From: Cornus controversa
Taxonomy: Eukaryota > Streptophyta > Magnoliopsida > Cornales > Cornaceae
Direction of reading: 5' to 3'
DNA length: 64,000 bases
NCBI GenBank assembly: GCA_026545225.1
Contig: CM048846.1
Span: 57,850,270-57,914,269, forward strand
In this document: positions 52,692-64,000 of the stretch, in pieces
Layout of the letters: each line of letters opens with the position of its first letter
How positions within the stretch are numbered: position 1 is the first letter of the stretch
The notes under the pieces: generated by a model
Databases searched by the model: none
What the model was told of the DNA's origin: nothing
Seen by the model: the letters and a program-made list of their open reading frames with translations, nothing else
Made by a program: the position numbers and the translations under genes

Positions 52692-54464
52692 CCTTGCATG
52701 CATAAGACATGTGTGGACATTTAAAAAATTAAACGGTGGAGTCAAAATATAATATGAATTTATTTTCAATTTGACCCTTGAAAAATGACTTAATGAGTCT
52801 AACAATTTAAAGTCCAAATCCCACTATAAATAAATGGGTCGTGAGACAACTCAAGTTATTCAAAAAGTTCATACTCACTTGAAAATATGTTTGATTAAAT
52901 TACCCAAGCCCAAGTTCATTTAAAAAATTGGGCCAACAGATAATTATTTATAATTATCATCATAATTATATAATTATCACAAGGGATAATTGTCATAAAT
53001 ATGATAATTATCAATGGTGATTGACGTTACCAATTTGTCCTTCTAAGAAGTCTATGAGTAGAAAAGTGGAGGAAAGAAACAATAAGAAGACTCTCAGAGA
53101 AACATCCGAAGTATTCCAACTTTAAAGCATTTGAACTTTGAAACATGAAGAAGATGAACAACAAGCACATCATATTTGCTTGTTTGATAGAAACGTTTTA
53201 TTGCCAAATATATATTTGCAAAAAAAGAAGTGAATTTTGTTGATTTTAACAATTTATGAAATTATTTTGGAATTTGTTTTATTAATTTGGTATTGATTGC
53301 ACTAATAACTGAATCACGATTTAGAAAAATTAATTGATGCTTGAGTTGATTTCACGTAAATAATTAATTGGTGACTAGCTAACAGAATGTGCATAATAGT
53401 GTTTTCAATTTAAAAAATGGGATTGGGCTATAATCTTTGACAACATGCTTCTTAATCAAAATTTAGAAAAATTAAGCGCTTCCTCCACAATAAATGGGTG
53501 TGTTTCCCAGGCCTTGGTATGTGCTTAGTATAGAATTCCACTTGAGCTGGATGCATGTGCTTTGGGTGGTGGTCAGGGAAATGATTCTTCTAATTGAAAC
53601 TAATGTTAAATTGTTTTGCTGCATGATTTTTGGAAGGAAAATGATAAAACAACCGAGTCAGTATTAGTGCGGCTGATGTGTCAGTTATTCATTTAAACAT
53701 TTTGGAAGAGAGAGACATTATCCATATCCATTATTTATTAAGAGTCCTTGTTGGACACAAATGATTGGAGTGCGAAAAAAAACCGATCGTCAAGAGTAGC
53801 ACTACTCTTTTGCTCCCCGTTAACGAGATGACAATAGTTAACAGGACATGGTTTGATTGAATCTAATAGCTATGGGATAAATATATTAGGTAATCCCTTG
53901 CAATGATTTTACTTGGAAGCATTCTGTTTTCGCCAAGTTATTTGCAAGGAGAAACACAAAACATTAAAATAATAAGATCATTGGATGATGTGCCTACTAG
54001 ACCTCTTTATTTTCTGAAATTAAGCTAACATTAGTCTCACCCCTATCAGCACAAAACCAGTTAAGCTGAAAGCAGTAAAAATACGTAACTTTTTCACACG
54101 TAGAGAAGTATTACATAAAGAATTCTGTATCCACTAACTCGGTTCTTAGCAAGGAAATCGTGTATTTCACAATTTGCATGCAACCCATGCATAAATATAG
54201 GAGCAATGCTACACGTAAATATTTCATGAATTTTTATCTTGAATGATGTGTCAATTAAATGATAAGTTAGTATTGGTGGGATTCCTCCATACACAGAATG
54301 TCAATGGTATTATCACTTGCCACATAATTCATGAAGACAATTCATGATAAAATTTTATGACGTTTAGCATTTCCCTCAATATAGCATTCAAACCCCATTT
54401 GTACATTCTAAAAGAAATGGTTATTTATCCTATACTTGATGTGGCAATTATTAGGTATGCCTAA
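52692..54464. other. Intergenic region, no gene recognised
   Basis: AT-rich sequence without coding features. Short TTATAATTATCA-type repeats occur near 52940-53010. Confidence 0.5.
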
Positions 54465-54570
54465 TGTAACGCCCCGCCAACTTACAAGAAGAGGTTTTGT
54501 CACACATGTGCAACGCAAGCTGAGCAGAACGCTATTTGGCATCTGCATGGCATCAAAAGAGAGAGCAAAG

Positions 54571-54840
54571 TTCTAGAGTCTTCCGGAAGCGTCTAGAGAA
54601 GTGTGGAGTATTTTAGAGAGATGTGAAAGATTCTAGAGTATTCTAGAAGTATCTAGACAACTGTGGAGTATTCTAGAGTGTTCTAGAACATTCTAGAAGT
54701 ATAGTGAAGTTTTTAGAGAAGTGTAGAATGTTCTAGAGAAAACTAGAAGATTTTATAATGTTGGAGAGTATTGTAGATATTTGTAGAAGTTTAGAGAAAA
54801 GTCGTAGAAAGTTCTAGAATTGTAGAGTGTAGTGTAATTA
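54571..54840 (+). promoter_or_regulatory. Array of TTCTAGAA/TTCTAGAG boxes, HSE-like
   Basis: TTCnnGAA, the core of heat-shock elements, recurs many times. The best run is TTCTAGAACATTCTAGAAG (54681-54699), four perfect alternating pentamers, extended on the left by TTCTAGAGTG (one mismatch). It lies about 200 bases before the LTR TATA box. Heat control is inferred from the motif only. Confidence 0.65.
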
Positions 54841-55038
54841 ATATGTAAGCATTTATGAAGAAGTTTCTAGAGAGAAATTAGGATGCCTATAAATAGGCAA
54901 AGTAGTCATTTGTAAGAATCAAGCTCCAGAACTGGGAGAAGCTCCAAGTGGGAGAGTGAGCCTTGTAAACACTTCTTTTGAGTAATAATACTAATAGTTT
55001 TCCTCTTGTCAACCGAGTGTGTCCAAGTGTGTGTGAGT

Positions 55039-55116
55039 GTGCAGGCCGAGTAAGGGCGAGAATCACTACAAAACACTGTGCAGGCCGAGTAAGGGCGAGA
55101 ATCACTACAAAACATT
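55039..55116 (+). repeat. 39-bp tandem duplication in the solo LTR
   Basis: GTGCAGGCCGAGTAAGGGCG begins at 55039 and 55078. The copies look identical, so the duplication is young. Confidence 0.95.
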
Positions 55117-55413
55117 AGTGAGTGGAACGAGTGGAGTATGTTGGCTTGAGTGAGTGTGGAGTTAGGCTGACCAAGACTTGTGTGAGGAGTAACAACGTCT
55201 TGGTGCCGCACGGGTGTGGCTAGAGTGGTGGAAAAACTCTAGGCCCGTGACACTAATCTTGCTTACACACACATAATAAACTTTAGTGGATCGGGCTCTT
55301 CTCCACTAAAGTTTCTTCTACGAGCATAGTTTGTAAATGGTAGGGAGAGAGAGGGTGATGATTGGCAAGAGAGTGATTGTATGTGTTATATATTGTAATG
55401 TAAATACATTGTA

Positions 55414-55888
55414 CAGGGGTGCACAAAAAATCCGCGAATCCGATCCGATCCGTTAGCTAATGGATTGGTGACAGATTAAAAAATTAAAATCCGTTAGCCA
55501 CAGATTGGATTGCAGATTGGAGGATCAGAAATCCGATCCGATCCGTAATCCGAGGCAATATATTTATATATATAATTAGTAATTATATGTATAATAATAT
55601 AATATGTTACATAGTTACATGGGTAAACCTAAAAACTCAATATATATTATATTTGTTTATTTAATAATTGTGTTCATTTAAAAAGTGTTGTGTTTGTTGG
55701 AAAAGAATTTTTTTGGAATTTTTGAAATAAAAAAAAAAATTCAAATAGGAGTACTAGGCCAATCCGTCAATCCGATCAGATTCGATCCGTTCAATCACGG
55801 ATCGGATCAGATTGAATTTTCGCCAATCCGTAATCTGCGGATCGGATTAGGATTATGCACAATCCGATCTGATTCGTGGTCAGCTCTA
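55414..55888. mobile_element. hAT-type MITE
   Basis: The left end CAGGGGTGCAC and the complement of the right end, TAGAGCTGACC, are hAT-like inverted termini. Flanks ACATTGTA (55406-55413) and ATATTGTA (55889-55896) make an 8-bp duplication with one mismatch, the hAT size. Both subterminal regions are crowded with CCGATCCG/CGGATCGG words, possible transposase-binding repeats. No transposase is encoded. Confidence 0.82.
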
Positions 55889-56168
55889 ATATTGTATGTG
55901 TTATATATTGAATGCAAATACAAAGGGGTATAATAGTAAATTGTTTAAAACGATCTTTTTTGTTCTTTTATAATTTATCCAAATAGGAATACATATTATT
56001 TTTTTTTTCTTTTCTCTCGTAACTAATACTATCATTTCTTTTCTTTTTTCTTCTGTTTACCCAAACAAGGCCTAAAGGGTTCCAAGTGCACCGATACAGA
56101 TACACCGACTTCAAGAGAGAAATAGACGAAGACGACAACACTAGTTGAAGGTGTGAGCAGAGTAGGCC

Positions 56169-60958
<4,790 letters not shown>

Positions 60959-61263
60959 TCAAACAAATGTCGATGGCTTTTCTTGATCCTATCTATTGAA
61001 GGCATAATCCTTGCCGGATAATGGTTCTGTGCTGGGACTTGCATGATGTATTGGGCTTTTTGATAATTTTCTTCCTCTTTTTTTTTTTTCCCCCGAGAGA
61101 GAACTACTGGATAGCATGTGAACTTGTTTTCATAAACTTTGCTATGGTCTAAGCTTAATGGAAATGACAGAGAATGATTCCTCATATTTAACAGTACATG
61201 ATATTTACTTTATTTAAATGAACACATGCTAGAGATGATTTGAGATGGTTAGGGACGTGATAA
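60959..61263. other. AK6 3' flank
   Basis: Presumed 3' UTR and spacer with a T-rich run near 61078-61090. Nothing else was seen. Confidence 0.5.
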
Positions 61264-61880
61264 TCTCTTTCTATATGTCCTGAAGTATTTCTCTTGTTTT
61301 CATGTGTTCATTAAGGAATTTAATGCTAGATTTTAGTTAATTTGTTTTTGTATCAGCGTTGGTAAAATTAGTACATTGTTATAGAGTTGCATAGTTACTG
61401 TTTGTTTAAATGCAGTTCTATTATAGTTTTTCCTTTATATTCATTTAAATTTCAAATCACATTGTTGATGATTTTACTGTCAAATCTTATATGATGTATA
61501 TATGTATATGATTTTCTCTCTATTTTCATGAACTTGGTAAGGAATAAAGATGCTGATGTTTTAGGTTTTTGAATTTGTTCATATTGGGTTTCAAAAATTT
61601 ATGAACTCAAATGACCATGACTCATTGGTAGACCCCATTTTTTTCCCTCATATAATTCTGTGGATCCAATTCTTTCTATTATATCTTTCTATATGTCAAA
61701 AAGTCTCTCTCTTGTTTTAGTTAATTTGTTTGTTGTACAAGTGTTTGTAAAAATATTACATTGCTGTAGAGTTGCATAGTTACCGTTTGTTTAAATGCAG
61801 ATCTGTTAGTTTTTTCTTCTTCATTCATTTAAAATTTGAATCATCTTGTTGATGATTTTACTGTCATATCTTCTCCTAGT
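61264..61880 (+). repeat. Diverged duplication downstream of AK6
   Basis: 61264-61490 and 61682-61880 share, in order, TCTTTCTATATGTC, TTAGTTAATTTGTTT, TAGAGTTGCATAGTTAC, GTTTGTTTAAATGCAG and TTGTTGATGATTTTACTGTC, with many substitutions and indels. The spacing is about 415. Confidence 0.8.
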
Positions 61881-62202
61881 GCGTGCGTAGGTATATTTTA
61901 GCTCCATCATTTTGTTAATTCGATAAGTGAAATAAATCCATTACTAAATTCTGAGTAATTTTCTCAACTTGGTTACGTTTTTAGTTACACTGAAATAATG
62001 GTGTTTTGTTCATTTGTAATTTTAGAAATGTCTCAAATCATCACTTTTTATTGTCCTTTTTGGACAATTTTGAAAAGGTAGACCCACCAGAAAATTTCAT
62101 ATAGTATATACGGTCTTGAGCAGCGGGCTGAGGCCATAAAATTATATCGAAGGCTAAGGAGATATTCTGATACGATAATAGTACTGTCATTAAGTGCTCT
62201 CT
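61881..62202. other. Intergenic spacer
   Basis: AT-rich with no feature recognised. Confidence 0.5.
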
Positions 62203-62213
62203 GTGTTAAAAAG

Positions 62214-62504
62214 GACAATACTTACTTACTCACCAGCACCAGTGTGTAGGTAAGCTCTTCTGACCGTTGATGTGTTTCAATAAAAAATAACCACATCGAC
62301 TTTAATTACAAAATTAAATTTAAAATGTAATAAATAAGTATAATAAATGAGATTGATCCATTTTCATTTAGGTCAATTTCATTTATTATACTTATTTATT
62401 ACATTTTAAATTTTGTAATTAAAGTTGATGTGTTCATTTTTTATTGGAACGCATCAGCAGTTAGAGGACTTACCTACACACTGGTGAGTAGATAAGTATT
62501 GTAC
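62214..62504. mobile_element. Mutator-type foldback MITE with 11-bp target duplication
   Basis: The 291-bp element is nearly all one inverted repeat. The left arm has ACTCACCAGCACCAGTGTGT, GACTTTAATTACAAAATT and AAATGTAATAAATAAGTATA; the right arm has their complements in mirrored order around a centre near 62363. GTGTTAAAAAG flanks it perfectly (62203-62213 and 62505-62515). The duplication length fits Mutator-like elements. No transposase is present. Confidence 0.9.
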
Positions 62505-62692
62505 GTGTTAAAAAGAGGACAAAGGTGGTAAAGTGAACCCCTGTTGAAAGTTGATAGAGTAAAGTTGGGCAATGGAACTCGGGAGTAGTTGGTGGCACCC
62601 CGCTATTTTTAAAGGTCTTCTGGTATTTTTTTTTATATCAATTTTCTTTTCTTCTTATCTATTTATTTATTTTCATATTTCTTTATTTGCAG

Positions 62693-62927
62693 GGGAATCA
62701 TACCTGGTCTTGATGCATTTTTTGCTATTGAGGGTGAGGTTCTTTTTAATGGTGTGGTTGCTTCGGAAGATGGTGATGTAAAATTGCTATGGCCTGTGAA
62801 AAGAGACGATGTTTTTAGAGCAATGAAAAATGGTATCGGTAACTTGGGGAGATTGGTGCTATTCATCAACGAACTGGAAGACCATGTTGCATATAGCCTT
62901 TTTGAATATTCTAACCTTAACCCTTGA
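62693..62927 (+). CDS. Possible exon of an unrecognised gene
   Basis: After a good acceptor (TTATTTGCAG) a frame runs 77 codons to a TGA at 62925-62927: GIIPGLDAFFAIEGEVLFNG, then VVASEDGDVKLLWPVKRDDV and FRAMKNGIGNLGRLVLFINE. The composition is protein-like (charged, no low complexity). I do not recognise a domain. No compatible upstream exon is visible: a nearby ATG at 62572 does not join in phase. It could be an exon remnant or chance. Confidence 0.4.
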
Positions 62928-63059
62928 TAAGCTAAAACAATTTTGGTTCTTTATTAAATGGAATCCCCATTTTTTATTATGGCAAGGACCATTATAACTT
63001 TGTTTGAAAAATGTCTGATATGAAAAATACTTTTGAAACAATGATAACGATGAACCTAA

Positions 63060-63446
63060 GCCTGCACGATTTTGCTATTGGGTTTTACCCCAAAAGGCCT
63101 CATGCCATTTAGTGGAGCGGGTCGTTACAAATGGTATCAGAGCCAGAACCCAGTCGGAAGTGTGCTGATTAGGATGTCGGGCCTCCTAGGGGGGTGAATT
63201 ATAGTAACCCTTGCAGGCGGGTGTGATGTAGGCGGGTACGAGAGACGCTGGACGAGCCACCACATTGGCAGGCTACAGGGTACTCAATCCCACATCACCT
63301 GCGTGTGGAGAAGGGGGTGTGCTTATATGTAGTGTGTTCTCTCCAAATGGTATGAGGCCTTTTGGCGTTAAATCTAAGAGCAAAATCATGCGGTCTTAGG
63401 TCCAAAGTGGACAATATCATACCATCAGGTGGAGTAGGCTGTTATA
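63060..63446 (+). mobile_element. Rearranged TRIM related to the 5S-less LTR at 16127-16354
   Basis: The primer-binding site TGGTATCAGAGCC (63132-63144) follows TCGTTACAAA. The right LTR, about 63200-63446, is the complement-orientation match of 16354-16127 (shared CTTATATGTAGTGTGTTCTC and GACAATATCATACCATCAGG) and has no 5S segment. The left LTR piece (63060-63128) matches the complement of the right LTR's middle (GATTTTGCT...CCAAAAGGCCTCAT against ATGAGGCCTTTTGGC...AGCAAAATC), so part of it is inverted. Confidence 0.75.
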
Positions 63447-63494
63447 GGTACCTCGTCACGTCACTGATTCATTCAAGAATACCATTTTGACCAG

Positions 63495-63587
63495 GTGCAA
63501 GAGCAACACTTCTCTATTTCTTGATTTTGTTCCCAAAGTTTACCACGAATTTTACTCCCATTATGTAGCCAGGACTCATGAAGACAG
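63495..63587 (+). CDS. Possible second exon of an unrecognised gene
   Basis: Flanked by ACCAG and GACAG/GTATAA, a 93-base block reads CKSNTSLFLDFVPKVYHEFY then SHYVARTHED. It is protein-like and bounded by plausible splice sites, but I recognise no family and cannot join it to 62693-62927 in phase. A TRIM lies just upstream and a LINE just downstream. Confidence 0.35.
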
Positions 63588-63714
63588 GTATAAATATGCT
63601 GTTTTTTTCTTCTTTTTTTTAGTCCTAAAAATTGTATTCCATAGCATGAATTCTGTTAGTTACCATCTCTATTGCAGACCATTGTTGGGGTGGGGGGCTG
63701 CACTTTGACTCAAT

Positions 63715-64000
63715 TTTAGACGCGGATAGGGATGATATTGAGAGGCCATTTAGTGAGGAGGAAGTCCTTATGGCACTGAAAAGTTGCAATGGTGATAAAT
63801 ATTTGGGTCTAGATGGGTTTTTTTCGAGATTCCTCATCAAGTGCGGGCAAGTGGTTAGGGGGGAGGTGATGGGACATTTTTTGTACTTTTTATCCTCAGG
63901 GCTGTTTTGAGAAGTGCTTGAACGCAACCTTTCTTACCCTCATTCCCAAGAAAGGGGGAGTGACTGATGTGACAAACTTTAGATCAATTAATTTGCTGAG
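63715..64000 (+). mobile_element. L1-type LINE RT fragment running off the right edge
   Basis: The frame gives DRDDIERPFSEEEVLMALKS and CNGDKYLGLDGFFSRFLIKC, then after a frameshift near 63900 CFEKCLNATFLTLIPKKGGV and TNFRSINLL. This is the start of RT and closely parallels 26666-26945 of the intron 4 LINE. There is no endonuclease upstream, so it is 5'-truncated at about 63700. Confidence 0.88.

Larger units (their letters stand above)
54465..55252 (+). mobile_element. Solo LTR (788 bp) with heat-shock-element-like promoter
   Basis: It starts TGTAACGCCCCGCC and ends GGCCCGTGACA, with CTAA on both sides (54461-54464 and 55253-55256). U3 is filled with TTCTAGA-type words, followed by a TATA box in CCTATAAATAGGC (about 54890-54902) and a transcribed-looking leader. 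No primer-binding site or coding region is attached. A 39-bp duplication lies at 55039-55116. The family is unknown. Confidence 0.75.

Noticed and set aside
62572..62781. 69-codon frame from an ATG as first exon of a gene
   Set aside because: The frame does not match the protein-like frame after the acceptor at 62692, and most of it is T-rich intron-like sequence.

Overview
The window looks like nuclear DNA of a flowering plant, most likely a eudicot. It is AT-rich, its two real genes are split by GT-AG introns, and most of the rest is plant retrotransposon debris: Ty1/copia, Ty3/gypsy, L1-type LINEs, TRIM/Cassandra elements, tRNA-derived SINEs and MITEs. I cannot name the species. Nothing bacterial is present (no operons, no CRISPR).

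Two host genes can be rebuilt exon by exon. The first, on the + strand at 7903-51609, is the RAD51 paralogue XRCC2. It has ten exons, 1050 coding bases and 349 residues, spread over 43.7 kb because introns 2, 4 and 6 are packed with mobile elements. All nine junctions are GT-AG and phase-compatible, and the Walker A and B motifs are intact. The second, on the + strand at 56169-60958, is the nuclear adenylate kinase AK6 (three exons, 176 residues). Two exon-like pieces near the right edge (62693-62927 and 63495-63587) may belong to a third gene that I do not recognise.

Layout. 1-4822: decayed Ty3/gypsy internal region, with a two-level tandem repeat at 1255-2335, and its 3' LTR. 4823-6267: copia 3' fragment. 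6273-6615: 118-bp triplicate. 7903-8394: XRCC2 exons 1-2. Intron 2: LINE 3' fragment, a copia element at 11172-14250 and a SINE. Intron 3: a TRIM with LTRs of about 73 bp, and a Cassandra-type element carrying 5S rRNA sequence. Intron 4: a LINE (about 18290-29190) split by a nearly whole minus-strand copia element (20060-24674), then a TRIM (29491-30272), a short non-autonomous LTR element (30886-32009), a MITE and a 2850-bp solo LTR. Intron 6: gypsy and copia pieces, a tandem double TRIM inside one target-site duplication (41542-43149), a LINE lacking its endonuclease, and a copia-in-copia nest. 51610-56168: intergenic, with microsatellites, a SINE, a solo LTR whose promoter holds a heat-shock-element array (54465-55252) and a hAT-type MITE. 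AK6 intron 1 holds a solo TRIM LTR. 61000-64000: a diverged duplication, a Mutator-type MITE, a rearranged TRIM and the start of another LINE.

The elements can be partly ordered in time by nesting. Several have precise target-site duplications, which fix their boundaries and show that the XRCC2 introns grew by separate insertions. XRCC2 acts in homologous recombination repair. AK6 is a nuclear NMP kinase. Their adjacency looks incidental and I see no evidence that they share a pathway.
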